64,000 nt of DNA, taken from Delphinapterus leucas. Its lineage: Eukaryota > Chordata > Mammalia > Artiodactyla > Monodontidae. Below, piece by piece: positions 10,256 through 23,077 of the stretch. The position numbers and the translations under genes are program-made. The DNA lies in contig NW_022098076.1 in assembly GCF_002288925.2 (NCBI RefSeq), positions 84,517,062 through 84,581,061 of the forward strand, in the 5' to 3' direction. Under the pieces are notes generated by a model, which saw nothing but the letters and a program-made list of their open reading frames with translations, ran no database searches and was not told where the DNA came from. Numbering within the stretch: the first letter of the stretch is position 1; the number at the start of each line of letters is the position of its first letter.

Positions 10256-11744
10256 TTGCAGGTACATAACATGGACTAGATTCCTGCCTCTACCTGGAGA
10301 ATCCACATCCAACTTCTGTGGCAACGGATAGGGAAAATACTAGAGAGTGGTGGCATTTGGCACCATTGCGCTGGTTTCTGTTGGAGTATGACATGCTTAA
10401 TCTGCGGGTAGGTTCTAGAACCTGGGACAATTAGGTTTTAAGTGAGTGAGTTTAGCAATTGAGATGGTTTTTACACAGAGGAGTCCTGCTGGCAGTTAAG
10501 GGGAACAGCCAGGGGAGTTTTCTATTCATGAGACAGTAATCCCCGAAAGAGCAACATACTAAATAATTGCACACTTTATAAAAATTCATAATTTCTCACT
10601 GTCAGACCCACTGAAGTTTTTGCAAGTGTTTTTGAGAGAGTAGTAATTCTTGTGATACTACTAATAAAATGCAGAGTAGAATCAGAGAGTTTCTAATAGA
10701 GGTTGTATCGAGGAAATCTCAAATCCCCCTCCTGAATCTATGCCTCGGTTGTTGGCAGGGATGAAATAGCGTCATTTTTGAGACCAGGGACTTTGGTTCC
10801 AAAGAAACCATGTCTCAGGTTTTTATGTTGAAAATAACTTCCGATTCTACCCCTAATGTCGGCAGCCAGTGAGTAAAAGCAGAATATTGGACTCAAAATG
10901 TGTGGATTGGTTTGACTAGATTATAGAATCCATTACCACCACCATGAAAAGACTCCTATAATAAGTGATCGCATGGAGAAATAGTACAGCAAATCCTCTC
11001 GAATGTGAGATTTCCACTACAGTACTTCAGTAAGGACAGGCTCCAAGTTTGCCCCCTGCTGTTATCTTTATTTATTGCAAAAAGACGGTGTGTTTTTATT
11101 TTACCTATCGATGTTCTGCCTGCACAGCCCCTCTGAATTGAATGACTTTCCTACGGTCTACGGAAACCTAATGGCTCCCTAGGAAGGACTTTGAAAACAT
11201 GAGGAGTACAGTAGTCCTTGATCTGTTGTCTCTGCTAAGATTGAAGGGAGCAAAAAATCTCAACCTGGAAGATGAAACACGCCTTTCTTAGAGCTCTTTT
11301 TCTAATTCCAAGGCATTATTTTTTCAATTTTAAAAATTAGGGGTGGAGTTGTAACTTTAGAAAAGGCCAGATACTGAATTTACAATCCCAGATAGTCCTA
11401 GTGGTACAATTTTTAATATTTCAAGCAAGTGATAAGTTTTAGTTAATTTTTAACCCGTTGCTTCAAAGGTTACTGGTAATCAGTTAAAATGTTACCAGAC
11501 AGATGCCTTGATATGCTCCTAATTATGTTAAAATGCAAAGTTGGGTGCACTGAAAGTGGGGGGCTTCTGTTTCAGGACACTGATCTATCCTAGCGTCATT
11601 TCAGCTCTGGAGTCTGGGAACCCGGAGGCCCTGGCTGTTTGTGTAGCTGGCTCACTCCATGAGTGGGTGGGAATTAAATAAATATCCCAGCTATTATGTG
11701 ATGTGGGCCATCAGACCACATATATATATATTTTTTTCTGTTGT
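10256..11744. other. Unassigned stretch
   Basis: Non-coding by inspection: no long open frame and no recognised repeat. Includes a short TA run near 11720. Confidence 0.45.
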
Positions 11745-11945
11745 ACTTAATCATAGTTGGCTGAACTTACTCAAATCCCTTAGTCTTTCTGAGTCCCACT
11801 GATTAAAAGAAGATAAAATTATCTACTTTAAAATGGTAAATAAAAAAGTAGATAAAAATTATCTACTTTACCATTTGTGAGGAGTAAATGAACTCAATAG
11901 GAGAGGGCTCAGAGCAGTGCCTAACACAATAAATACCAGTGTCTT
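11745..11945 (+). repeat. MIR SINE carrying an inverted internal duplication
   Basis: MIR-like from TCAAATCCCTTAGTCTTTCTG to AGCAGTGCCTAACAC. Its middle (about 11830-11876) is a near-palindrome in which AAATGGTAAA and AAGTAGATAA face TTATCTACTTTACCATTT. Confidence 0.7.
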
Positions 11946-12727
11946 TCCCTTGCCTTTCTTTGAGAATCTGTTCTAGTCTCAGTGACCCAGGAAATCACAA
12001 GGGCCAAAGAATTGCTGATAAAGTAAAAGCTCATATCAGAGCCAGCTAATTTGGATTGTGGATCATTAGTACAGAATGTATAATTAAGGTCAAGGTTATT
12101 TTAAGACAATAAGGAGAGATTGAAAAAGTAAAGTTACAGTTTAAATAAGGTTGCAAGGAAAACCATTTCTTGAAGGAATTACCTTGTCTGAAAACCCCTT
12201 ATAAATACTAACTTACATAAAAAAATCATAAGTCATACTTATCTGCCCTTTAATCAAATCTTTATGGTCTTTCACTACAAGAACACTTGGTCAGTTTAGT
12301 TAGGTTCTGCTCAAAATACATGTTGTCCACACACATATTTCTCCATTCAGATGTTTTACTAGTTCATTTAGATTCTTCTCCTTATAGTCTAAATTAATGA
12401 ACATTTACTGTATGTACTTTTTAAAGAATTGAAAGGAAATTATCTCTATATTCCAGCTCATCATGACTCAGTGCTGAAAATATTTTTTACCCAGGTTATG
12501 TATATCAGCATTCCATAACAACATTCTCCGTCTGGACCCTGCCTTGCCCTTTTTAACCAGTAGTGTTGGTTAATACACACTGACTATGTAGCCTCATCAT
12601 TTTTTAATGGTGATTAGATAGATTTTCTCCTAGTTCACTTTCAATGCTCACTTAACTCATCTCACTATGTCCATGCTATGAGCTAGCTGTAGGGACTCAT
12701 TTCAATTGCATGTTTCCTTCGTACCCA
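11946..12727. other. Unassigned stretch
   Basis: AT-rich, no gene. Short words shared with 12.7 kb (ACCCAGGAAATCACAAG at about 11984 and 12723) suggest related flanks, possibly LTR-like sequence around the MaLR fragment. Confidence 0.35.
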
Positions 12728-13300
12728 GGAAATCACAAGGATTGATGAATTGTTGATACCAGTTTTGGTACTGGGAAGTAGGATGCTGCTGTGACAAACA
12801 CCTAAAAATGTGGAAGTGGCTTTGGAACTGGGTAATGGATAGAGGCTAGAAAAGTTTTGAGGTACTTGATAGAAGAAACTTAGAATACCTTAAAGAGATT
12901 GTTGGTAGAAATAAGGCCATTAAAGACATTTCTTGATGAGGCCTTGGAAGAAGAGAGAGGGGCTATAGAGAAAGGGTCTACTGTCTTAGAGAATTCATAT
13001 ATCATCATGAACAGAATAGTTAGAAATATGGATGGTAAAGGTGCTTCTGTAGAGGTCTTAGATGGAAAGGAGGACTGTGTTACTGGACGCTGGAGGAAAG
13101 GTGATCTTTGTTATAAAATGGCAGAGAACATGTTTGAATTCTGTTCTATTGTTGAAAGTATAATAGAACTTGTAAGCAATGAACTTGGGTATTTTGCTTG
13201 GAGATTTCCAAGCAGTGTGAAAGGTATAGTTCGGCTTCTTGAATTTTTGATAATTTGGGCAAAATGTAAGATGTATTTCACATTAAAAAATTTTCACTAA
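12728..13300 (+). mobile_element. ERVL-MaLR internal fragment with open frame
   Basis: The sequence has phrases seen in mammalian MaLR internal regions of the THE1/MST/MLT group (GTGGCTTTGGAACTGGGTAA, then GTTACTGGACGCTGGAGGAA, then CAGAGAACATG). A 133-codon frame at 12899-13300 is uninterrupted. It is an old endogenous element internal sequence and not a host gene. Its product has no function that I can assign. Confidence 0.65.
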
Positions 13301-14439
13301 ATAAACTCTATCCTGGATTTCCATGTATACATACTTTCATTATTGTTAAATATAAATAGAGCAAATGAGTCTTTATTTATATGTGGAGTAAAATTTCCCA
13401 GTTTGTTCTTACAGCTGTGGATAAATATCTTTAGCTAAAGTGATGAACATCATTTACAGCCCATGTGGTGGTTGTCTGAAAACTTAAGTATTCTCATAAA
13501 ATACTGAAATGTTAGTTTTCAAAATTTAGTGTTATATGAATTGCAGAAATGATACTGCCTCGCCCTTTTAGGTGACCTGCCTTTTTAAGCAAACCATAAT
13601 TTTCATATAAAAATTATAAATTTACTTATAGCTTAGTCATTACTCCACTTGTAAAGTTATCTTATACTGATTTTCTGCTTGTGAGACTAATGTGTATAAC
13701 CATTGCTCTGCTTTTTACTGGCTCTGTTGTCTTTGTCAGATAATCAAGTCTTGGAAACAAGTGTGCCATGGTGGCAATGAAGGTGCCTCTTGTATGGGAG
13801 GCTGGTGCTCCCAGAGCATTTAGTGAATTCGCGCTTTCAGCCGACGGAGCCCTCATCCATCCTAAGTATTCAGGCAGCCTCTGGGGGAAGGAAGAAGGAA
13901 GAAAGACTTTTTTTCTTGTCGTTGTAGTGAAATTGCTTTAATCCATTCATGCACCTTTATCTGGTTTCCCTGGTCATGAACAGAACATAAATTCACGATG
14001 GCTGGCCAGAAAAAAAAACTTATGCTGGAAATACCATCCTTTATTCGTCTTATCATAGGTCAGTTTTATAGGGTTTTCACCACTACTTCACAATGCAATC
14101 CCTGTTTTTTACAATGGGTGTTATCACCACAGAAATTTTCTTTCAAAGTAAAGTCGATCAGATCCATTCTAGAATGTTCTTTTGTCATTCATGGCAGTGC
14201 TACAAAAAAATTGGGTCCAGTGATTTGTTGGAATAGATGCAACTCCTATGGCATAAAGTGAAAACTGCTGAACAAATGCTAAGTATGGAAACTCTTCTGT
14301 TTATGAGCTTTTGGGTTTTCAACAGGCTGCTCCCAAGTTCATTTTTTCTTAATTAAAGGCAACATGGTATAAAAAATTGCTCTCCACCTGTGAGTGATAG
14401 GCTGAGTTGTGATTTTGCTCCTCATGTGGGAGGCGTGTT
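13301..14439. other. Unassigned stretch
   Basis: No gene or confident repeat. The short open frames at 13.7-14.2 kb show no recognisable domain. Confidence 0.45.
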
Positions 14440-14595
14440 TAAATACTGATCTTTGGGTCCCTCCCCCATTAACTGACACAGTGGGTCTTGGGGAGGGAGA
14501 TGTGGGTTCATACTGAATATTTTCATTTCTAACAAGTTCCCAGGTGATGCTGATGTTGCTGCTTGGGGACCTCACTTTGAGAGTCACTGCTTAGC
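14440..14595 (+). repeat. MER5-type hAT fragment
   Basis: MER5A/B-like phrases: CAAGTTCCCAGGTGATGCTG, then GGGGACCTCACTTTGAGAG, ending TCACTGCT. Confidence 0.7.
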
Positions 14596-14967
14596 AGACA
14601 GTCATCTTGGTCAACTCTTAGGTCGAATGTTTGAAAGAAGAGATTTCCGTAGTAATTTCAGCTTTACTTTCTTTGAAGATTAGACACTAGAGGGCGGTGT
14701 GACCACAGCACACACACTTAAATCGAGCCTAGTGATTTCCAACTAGTCTAAACTACTGCTTCAGCCCAGGCATCTTTGATTTTAACTGTTTTGTTTATTG
14801 ATGTTTCACATTGGAATATATATGTAAGAAAAGTTCTGCTGCTAAAAATAACTTTAAAAGCTGTGCTCTCTCCAGTCCCTTCTTTGTAAAGTCATAGATC
14901 CTGTTATCTGGAGAGCTGGGGCTCTGGGGGGAGTGTGTGTGATTTTATGTCCCATTATTCAGACAAT
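14596..14967. other. Unassigned stretch
   Basis: No gene or repeat recognised. Confidence 0.4.
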
Positions 14968-15348
14968 TTTATTTTATTTTTTTAATTTTTTTTAAAATTA
15001 ATTTTTATTGGAGTAGAGTTGACTTACAATGTTGTGTTTCTGCTGTACGACAAAGTGAATCAGTTACACATATACATATATCCACTCTTTTTTGTTTTCT
15101 ATTCCCATACAGATTATTGAGTAGAGTTCCCTGTGCTATACAGCAGGCAGGCCCTTATTAGTTATCTATCTTATATATAGTAGTGTATATATGTCAATCC
15201 CAATCTCCCAGTTTATCCCTCCCTGGCGCCTTTCCCCCTTGGTAACCGTAAGTTTGTTTTCTACAACTGTGACTCTATTTCTGTTTTGTAAATAAGTTCA
15301 TTTGTACCATTTTTTTAGATTCCACATATAAGTGATATCATATGATAT
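14968..15348 (-). mobile_element. L1 3'UTR fragment, minus strand
   Basis: TTTTTATTGGAGTAGAGTTG, TGCTGTACGACAAAGTGAAT and ATTCCACATATAAGTGATAT, in the order seen in the other reverse L1 3' ends in this window. Confidence 0.88.
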
Positions 15349-16013
15349 CTAATTCAGACAACTTTAGAATTGAAGTATGAGTTAGCTCTTTGAGGCTAGC
15401 ATTTCTAAAAGTGCTTTCAATGAACCCAAGTTCAATTAACAATGGAAATAGGGTTTTGAGACCAAGTAAGTTCGGAAACATTGGGTTAAATAAAGTTATA
15501 CAGGTTCCTTTACTGGAATGTTCCTCAGAGCCTTTATTTGTCAACTGGAAACCACTGTGAGGGGGTTGTAGAATGCAGGGTGCCTGTGGGTATTTGGACA
15601 GGAATCAATGATCTGGTCCTAATCCTTCATCTTTTCCAGAAGGAATCAGAAACCAGTAGATAAAATGACTGCTGGGCAGGGACTTTCCACAGGATCAAAC
15701 ACCTACAGGACTACGTGCAGTGACAGTACCCAGCCCAGTCACATGCAACTCCCTGCGGGCCCTTAGGTATTCATTTCCGCTTGTTGGAATATCTTTCCTC
15801 CAGGTACCTGCAGGCCATGCCCCATCCCTTGGTACAAACTGTGTTCGAATGTCTCTTATCAGAGACAACTTCTCAGACCACCCTGTTCAATATGGCCCTT
15901 CTGATGTCATCCTCTGTTTTCTTGCCTTGCTTTGTCACCACTTGTTATATATTAATATGCTTAATCGTTTTTATCTGTTTATTCCTTCTAAAATAGAAGT
16001 GCCATAACGGAAG
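15349..16013. other. Unassigned stretch
   Basis: Includes a 95-codon open frame at 15720-16007 with no recognised domain. Probably non-coding. Confidence 0.4.
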
Positions 16014-16185
16014 GGGTTTTTTAAATTGAAGTATAGTTGATTTATAATATGTGTTAATTTCAGGTGTACAGCTAATGACTCAGTTTATATACATATATGT
16101 ATAATCTTTTAAAGATTCTTTCCCATTATAGGTTATTATAAGATGTTGAATATAGTTCCCTGTGCTTTACAGTAAATCCTTGTTG
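16014..16185 (-). mobile_element. L1 3'UTR fragment, minus strand
   Basis: TTAAATTGAAGTATAGTTGA through GTTCCCTGTGCTTTACAGTA, a diverged 3'UTR copy. Confidence 0.8.
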
Positions 16186-16700
16186 TTTAACAGAAGGGAC
16201 TTTATCCATCTTGGTGTCTGCTATATTCCTAAGTAGATGCTTATTAACCTTTTTTGGATAAATTTACTAATGCTATCCAAGTATATAAGATTGATTATTG
16301 TATCAGTCAGGGTTCTCAGAAACAGAACCAATAGGAGTTCAATATTATGTGTTAAATGTGTTAAAATGGTAAAAACTGGAGTGCTTTATGAAATAGTTCT
16401 AACAGGATCCAGATAATCTGAACACTCTTTAAATTTATAAGAAAATTTCCACTTGCATTTCTGGGGTTAAAAGTCCAATATCTAACACTTTTTAGTTTAA
16501 TGGTATTTTATTTTTATACCATCTGGTTATGTTAGAGAATATTCTTACAGGCTTCAGGAAGTTTGAATTTAAATATTTTTAAGATAATGGGTATTTACAT
16601 TTATGTAAAGGCATTTCTGAGAAGGAAGTCTACACCGGGTTTGACTGGGATTAAAAATAATGTTGTAACCAGTGTTATTTCAATGAAAATAAAATAAAAA
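16186..16700. other. Unassigned stretch
   Basis: AT-rich and non-coding. Confidence 0.4.
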
Positions 16701-16710
16701 TAGCAGGATG

Positions 16711-16921
16711 GGGCTTCCCTGGTGGCGCAGTGGTTGAGAGTCCGCCTGCCGATGCAGGGGACACGGGTTCGTGCCCCGGTCCGGGAAGATCCCACATGCC
16801 GCGGAGCGGCTGGGCCCGTGAGCCATGGCCGTTGAGCCTGCGCGTCCGGAGCCTGTGCTCCGCAATGGGAGAGACCACAACAGTGAGAGGCCCGCGTACC
16901 GCAAAAAAAATATATATATAT
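16711..16921 (+). mobile_element. CHR-2 SINE
   Basis: Complete, from GGGCTTCCCTGGTGGCGCAG to the GTACCGCAAAAAAAA tail. Perfect target-site duplication TAGCAGGATG at 16701-16710 and again just after the TA-rich tail. The short body without the distal segment fits the cetacean-deletion type of CHR-2. Confidence 0.97.
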
Positions 16922-17500
16922 ATAGCAGGATGAACGTAAGGAAAGTATACAGTTGGAAATAATTAAAAGCAGAAGTTAACAAACAGAAAATAAAGAGATG
17001 ACGAAGGATTAAGAACTCATTGTGACTTAATGGGTGGCCTTAAAAGACAATGTGTTCAAGAAAATCTGCACCAAATTTTTCAATAAATGTACAGCTTTCT
17101 TAAAAGAAAAGATAACTGCCTTGGAGAACACTGGTCATTTAAAAACCTTCCCCTCTCGGAACGTCACAGGAGTGCCTCGAATTGGCAGACTGACCTGCAG
17201 CCCTACAGGGAAGTGAACCCAGGCAAATGTCTTTCCAGGCTTCTCCGATGCAGGAGGGAGGGGCCCCCGGAAGGTGGTGGTGGTGATGGTAGTGATGATG
17301 CCGAGTTGCCAACAAACAAGGAAGCACAGGATCTTTCCAAGTTGTTTTTGAGGTGAACTGCCTTACAGGGATAAGGTCTACCTTGCCCGCCATGCTGAGT
17401 CTCAGAGGGCTTTATCTTTTCTCCTTGAATCACAAGACCCCTCCCACACTTCTCCTGCTGACCATGAGGTAATAGAGTAATAGAATTGAGGAGTGGAGGG
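16922..17500. other. Unassigned stretch
   Basis: Contains a GGT/GAT-rich tract near 17270-17300. The open frames there are low-complexity (poly-His on the reverse strand) and not gene-like. Confidence 0.4.
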
Positions 17501-17525
17501 GTGTGTGTGTGTGTGTGTGTGTGTG
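17501..17525. repeat. (GT)n microsatellite
   Basis: An uninterrupted run of about twelve GT units. Confidence 0.98.
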
Positions 17526-18624
17526 GTCTCCGAAATAAAAGAAAGCTTGAAAATAGATGTGGTGTGTCAAAGAATTCACCTGTTAAATACCTGGCTTCTG
17601 GTATTAGCTGGAGCAATCCTGTCTACATGAGAGATGAAATTACCTTTATAAATGCATTTACACTAACTTGCTAGTGACAGTCAATTAGTCCTCTGGTAAT
17701 TTTGCTTTGAAAGGAGATTAGAGATAATGTTCACCGTGAAAAATGATACTCACCTGAAAAAAGAATGAGGGAGTTCCAGCTCTCAGCAGAAGAGCTTTGG
17801 GAGGGATGGACCTTCCAGGTCACCCTGTATTGTTCACCACCCACTCTACCCTTTTACAAGCTGGGTCCACATGAAGATGCCTTATTTGGGGACCTATTAG
17901 ATGAACTGACCTCTTCTTTGAGGTAAAATAAATACTGATCCAATTTATATCAACAAAGCTCTTACTTAGAGTAGGTGGCAATGACAGTCAGAAACAGGAT
18001 TATGTCACTAGAGAACAATAATGACAATGAAAAAAACTTGCCAATGATTAAGTGGAGGTGACTGCTTTCCATCTACCTCTACTTCACAGAAAGTAGGGAG
18101 TTGCTCTTCTATGCAGGATGCTTCTGGGGTTTTCCAGGTCTTTCTTGTGTAAGTAACTGATGAGTCATTGATGAGCCTTACTGGAATCATCTCTTTTCTG
18201 TGCTTCTGGAAGCCCAGTCTCTTCTTTTGTCCATTATATTTCTATCTATTCTGATCATGAGTTGTTTGCCCAAGTCCAAGGTTGAACTTTGAGCTGAACT
18301 TCTTGTCTTTTCTTCTCCATGTCTCTCATGGACCTACGACTATTTCTGCTGTCCTGGAGATGCTGAAAGTCTGTCTTTTCTCATCTTTTTGTCGATTCTA
18401 GCATTCTTGCCCTCTGAATTTGGCTTGAGAAAATCAGAAAGAAACCTAATAGAAAAAACGTAATCTCCCACTTTGATGGGGATGGGAGAGGACCAGAGCC
18501 TCCTTGAAGAGAGGAGAGGATGAATAGGAAAAGGTGCCAGGATCAGGCAGAAATAGAGGAAGATGATCTTGAGGAAGAAGGGAGATGGAAGTTATTTTGC
18601 CCAATTGATAAGGAGACCAATAAT
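17526..18624. other. Unassigned stretch
   Basis: No gene or repeat recognised. Confidence 0.4.
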
Positions 18625-18735
18625 GTTGCCAGCGTTGTTCAGGTTCTTGAATTCAAATACCAGCTTCGCCCTTTTCTAGCTGTGCTTTTGGGCTTTTAAC
18701 ATGTGATAACTGATCTTCTCCTTGCTCCTCATTGC
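18625..18735 (+). repeat. MIR-like fragment
   Basis: GTTCTTGAATTCAAATACCA, then TAGCTGTGCTTTTGGGC resemble the MIR core. Confidence 0.5.
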
Positions 18736-19349
18736 TGCTCCAGTTATTCCCAACCTCCTTAAGAAAATATCAACAAGCTCATTTTCTGGTAACTCATTTA
18801 ACTTGACCACTTTCTCCTAGTTGCTGGTATCTGTGGACCTCCTGACCACTTTTCCTTAGTCATCAACCTCTTTGGCATCAACTCTTCATCCCAAGTCCTG
18901 CTATTATCTTGCAGTTCTTCAACAGCCACATGAAAATGTATCTTGTCTTTCCAGTTCCTTGAACTTCTTATTTCCAAAGACCTCTTTCTTCATTCTACTT
19001 CAGCTGTCCATTCTCATGGCCACACCCTATTCCCCGTGAATTAGAGAATTCGGTCATCTGGCTCTGACTACACTCATCTCTTCTGGCTTATTACTCGATC
19101 AACTAGTTCCATTGCACCATTCTTCATCAAGATACCTCTATCCTCCTTCCAATCTCCCAGGCTTCTCCTTTCTTTCTTTTCCTTATTATTTCTATAATAA
19201 TCATACCAATGCCCTAAATTCCCTTGCCTGTAAATGTTTTGATCACACCTGTGTGGAAAAACCCCAGTTCTGGGGTTTTTACAGAGCCCATTTCTTAGTT
19301 GGTGATTTTACATTCGTTATTGTGTCTATTGGATTAATAGCTGAGTTCT
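18736..19349. other. Pyrimidine-rich stretch, probably old repeat
   Basis: C/T-rich with no sustained coding signal. Perhaps a continuation of the L2 fragment that follows. Confidence 0.35.
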
Positions 19350-19470
19350 CCCTTAGGCTGTAAGCTCCATGACATCAGGGATTATGTGTGTTATTTTATT
19401 TGCAAGTTTATTTGCAGTGCCTAGGAAATGGTCTGGTAGAGTATGGGCTTAATAAATATTTTTTAAATGA
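19350..19470 (+). repeat. L2 3' end
   Basis: GCTGTAAGCTCCATGACATC, followed by GCCTAGGAAATGGTCTGGTA and AATAAATATTTTTTAAATGA, is the classic L2 3' terminus. Confidence 0.8.
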
Positions 19471-19484
19471 ATGGAAAATCTACT

Positions 19485-19615
19485 GAGCCCCAATTGCCTC
19501 ATTTTTTAAAGTAGGGATCGTAATATAGGCTTCAGAGTAAGGCTGGTGAAGATTAACTGAGATCTGTGCATGTAAGGAACCCAACACAGTATCTGGCATA
19601 AATTTACTGCTCAAT
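19485..19615 (+). repeat. MIR fragment
   Basis: GCCTCATTTTTTAAAGTAGG, then GAAGATTAACTGAGATCTGT, then ACACAGTATCTGGCA follow the MIR 3' half. Confidence 0.75.
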
Positions 19616-21002
19616 ATAGTTTTCGTTCAATCTTTTTCCTTCTTCCCCCTTTTTCTTCCTCCCATTTTATAACTAGCATCTGTTTACCTGCCTGCCTGAG
19701 TGTGTGGGTGCTCTGTGGTGCAGACCCTGGTCTTGGCGGATGAAAACAATGAGTAGTGGCCTAGGGAGGGGCGGAGGGCTCATTGTTGACCTCTGGGGAG
19801 GTTCAGAGGCTCCCTTAGCCTATATTTCTCCAGACCCTTGACCACGTCCACTGTGCCTAGAGCAGGTGTTTCTGCCAGAGGGAAGTGACAGGAAGACCGT
19901 TTGCTCAGACCAGCCAACAGACCTTTGATCTTGGGAGGATGGGCAGAGAGGCCAGAGTCCGGGACTGCCGAGAAGAGCTGAGGTTTTCAGCAGTCATCAG
20001 AGGATTCCTTGGTAAGAAGCAATTTTATTGGCTTTGACCTTCAACCCCAGCTCTGAGTTCTGCTGGGAGGCTTCTGAGCCTGAATCCTGCCTCTCAAATG
20101 CTCAGATGTGGGCACTCCTCCAATTCTACCTTTATTCCAATGTTTGGGTGACTGTCCCAGTTGATTCATTTATGTGCCGGCCTTATCCTTTGATTCTCTC
20201 ACACACGGGCCATTTACCAGGACTGTAATGAATAGCTTTTAGCATTGTATTCACTTGGGGAACTTGGTAAAAATATAAAGGTCCTGATCTTATCTCTATA
20301 GCTTCTGATTGAATAGATAAAGTTTGAAGTCCAAGAATCTGCACATTTACAAAGCAGTAGTTTTACTGATGGAGTGGTCACAGTTTGTAGCAGCAGACCA
20401 AGGGACACTGCATTTCATCCTCTCCATTGGCCCAGGTCTCCCAAAGACAACCCCCTGAGGTATGTACGAGGATGGCCATTCACAAAGGTAGGAGGTGAGT
20501 TTATTACAACTATTGTACTTCGCGTTTTCCCCATATCTCATGGAGATCCTAGAGTGCCCTTCCAAGAAGAGGTACTAGAATCTCCTATGTGCAATTTTCA
20601 GCTTCTACTCTGTGATTCTTCTGTTTCTGATGTGCTCCACCCCTAAGCTGAGGCCCACTCTGGTGCCCCTGCCCAGATCGCTTTCCCAGAAAGGGATCAC
20701 CTGAGTGTCAGGTCTGCATGCTGTCCTGGTTTAGTGCTGCACAAAGTGGTATGGCAGGGCTACACTGGCTAAAGGAGACATGCACTCTTCAGCCCACAAA
20801 AGACTTCTACCACCTACACACCTCCTGGAAGTCCCTCAAGTAAAATACGACTTGTCTTCTTCTAAAACCTCTTTAATTTTAATAACCGCCTATACATATG
20901 GCTTCTAGCAACTAATTCAGTCTGCTTGTCCCTGTCCGTCCACATTTCTTGAGATTCTGAGCATTCGGCTTGTCTTCCAAGTACGCAGTTGTCCATCAAA
21001 AC
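19616..21002. other. Mostly unassigned; MER5-like patch
   Basis: At about 20235-20350 there is a MER5-like phrase set (TCACTTGGGGAACTTGGTAA, then AAGAATCTGCACATTTACAA). The rest is unassigned. The 60-90 codon frames at 20.0-20.6 kb have no recognised domain. Confidence 0.4.
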
Positions 21003-21014
21003 CAAATCAATTCT

Positions 21015-21149
21015 GGGAATTCCCTGGCGGTCCAGTGGTTAGGACTTGGTGCTTTCGCTGCTGTGGGCCCGGGTTCAATCCCTAGTTGAGGAACTAAGAT
21101 CCTGCAAGCCGTGAGGTGTGGCAAAAAAAACAAAACCCAAAAAAACCCC
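21015..21149 (+). mobile_element. CHR-1 type SINE
   Basis: GGGAATTCCCTGGCGGTCCA at the start, an A/B-box-like centre (GGGTTCAATCCCTAG), and GCAAGCCGTGAGGTGTGGCA before an A-rich tail. Target-site duplication CAAATCAATTCT at 21003-21014 and 21150-21161. Confidence 0.95.
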
Positions 21150-21259
21150 CAAATCAATTCTTCCTAACGAATACTATCAACAAGCTCATAAAAGTAACAC
21201 TGCTGGTAATTGCCTTTTTTTTTTTTTTTTTACTTAATTCCTACTTGGACAGCTATTTA

Positions 21260-21410
21260 TACCACTTGCTTTCCATGCCTTGTCTCTAATCCTTTGAAAA
21301 ATTTGCAAAGTAGCTATTATCTCCATTCGGTGGATGAGAAAACAGAAATTCAGAGACAGATAATGTGGCTTGCCCAGGGTCATAGAATTTTAGAATCCAG
21401 TTCTGTAAGT
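21260..21410 (+). repeat. MIR-like fragment
   Basis: ATTATCTCCATTCGGTGGAT, GAGAAAACAGAAATTCAGAG and TGGCTTGCCCAGGGTCATAG. Confidence 0.7.
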
Positions 21411-23077
21411 ATGTAAAGCCTGAACTGTTTTTTTTTTTTTTTCCCTACTGGGTTAGGACATGATGATCTCAGTTTCTTTCTCTTATCCCTTTCAGGCTGA
21501 TACACAAGCTTGTTTACTTCCTCTGTCCTTGCTGTATACTCCTAGAGATTGAACCTGGGATGAGTTCCCAATCTAAGATTGTCATCTAAAATGATGAGTA
21601 TCATCAATGTTCATGTATCACCCCAACTGATAAGACGTGGAGCATGCGTTCTTGAGATTATTTCAGTGGACATTTATAGAAGATCTTCTTTGACTAGTTT
21701 AAGCACCCCATCCCCCAAAGCTGTTCCTTATACCAAAGTGATACTTGACTATACTGCTGGTGACATCTACCAATTGTCAGGCTTTTAGTGGTAAGACAGT
21801 TAATTACCATCTGGAAAGGTTCCTAAATTGAAAGTTCAGATGAAAGGGAAGGAGCATTTACACTGAGAGCCGCCTGTGTCTGTGAGGCCTGGGGATGCAG
21901 GAAGGGGGAAGACCTCTTTTCTTCCCTTCCCCCAGGACCCCTGTTCCAGTCCGCTGCTGGTGCTACTAACAGAGTTTCGGAGGTTGCTTCGAAAATGTTT
22001 TGCCTTTATTATTGCACCTAATGGTATATAATTTTGAGTATATGTTGCAGACCCTCTCCAACCTATGGCGGATTACAAGATCAATGACATTTAAATCATT
22101 ATTTGACTCATGTAAAGACCTTCTCCCTAACAAACCCAATGAGGAGTAGAAATAAGAATTCATACAAATTGCTATTTTGCTATTGCCCTCTCTGTTCTGA
22201 TGTAACAGTTTTTCTTCCCTCTGGAATGAATAAGTTTTCCGTACTATATTTTATTGTATTAAGATCAAGCAAGAGTGGTTTGATATTTGGTGAAACCAAC
22301 GTCTGAAGCAAAAGCTAGAAAGATGCTTTTCATCAGCTGCCTCTTCCAGCAGGTTAAGTCAGGCTTGTCTGGGCTTTACCTTTGTGGTCTTGGAACAGAA
22401 GGCTTTCCACAAAGGGAGAGTGCTAGCCGAATAGAAGCAGAATTAACAAGGTGAATGTGGAGTTCTGTACTCTGCTCCATTGGAACACAAAGGCCAGCCG
22501 CAGTCAGTCATGATCTCAAAGTTCCCATCTATAGGGCAGATGGGATAACACTTGCCACAAATCTTTATTGAGCAATACGTCAGAGTTCCATTACCACAGG
22601 TTAATGAAATGTCTGCAGTTGCGTTGGAGAGAATTGATTTTTCCTTGTATTAAAAATAAATTACTACTATTATATCAACAACTTCTTGAAGAAGTTAAGT
22701 TTTTGGATTTTCTCAGCACCTAATTTTGTTAGTGACCAGAAGAACAGTCGCATTCTTACTATTTCACTAGCTTCATATGTTAATCTTATGCCATAGGGCT
22801 TTTCTAAAGTCACAGTTTTCTTCCTGGAACATTTAATTCGGTTGAACTTTTAGAAGTCTGCACACTTGTCCTTTTCCTCTATGACATTTTATTAATTCCT
22901 ATCTCCAAAGTTGGTTGTGTTTTTTCCTCTACCATTTTCTTTGATAAAGTCCTCCTTCCAGGATCGCAAAAGCATTTTGGTCTTTTAGGATTAAAATTTA
23001 GACATCTACCTCCTTTTACTGCAATTATCAGTGTGCTGCCTTATTTTTCCTGTTATAACACTTACAACCTGTTCTTT
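21411..23077. other. Unassigned stretch
   Basis: No gene, exon relic or confident repeat recognised across about 1.7 kb. Confidence 0.4.

Noticed and set aside
12899..13300. 133-codon frame as a new host gene
   Set aside because: The surrounding sequence reads as a MaLR internal region, so it is annotated as a mobile element.
17139..17616. Histidine-rich reverse frames of 84 and 137 codons
   Set aside because: Poly-His and poly-Thr-His runs come from the GGT/GAT tract and the GT microsatellite. Not a metal-binding protein.
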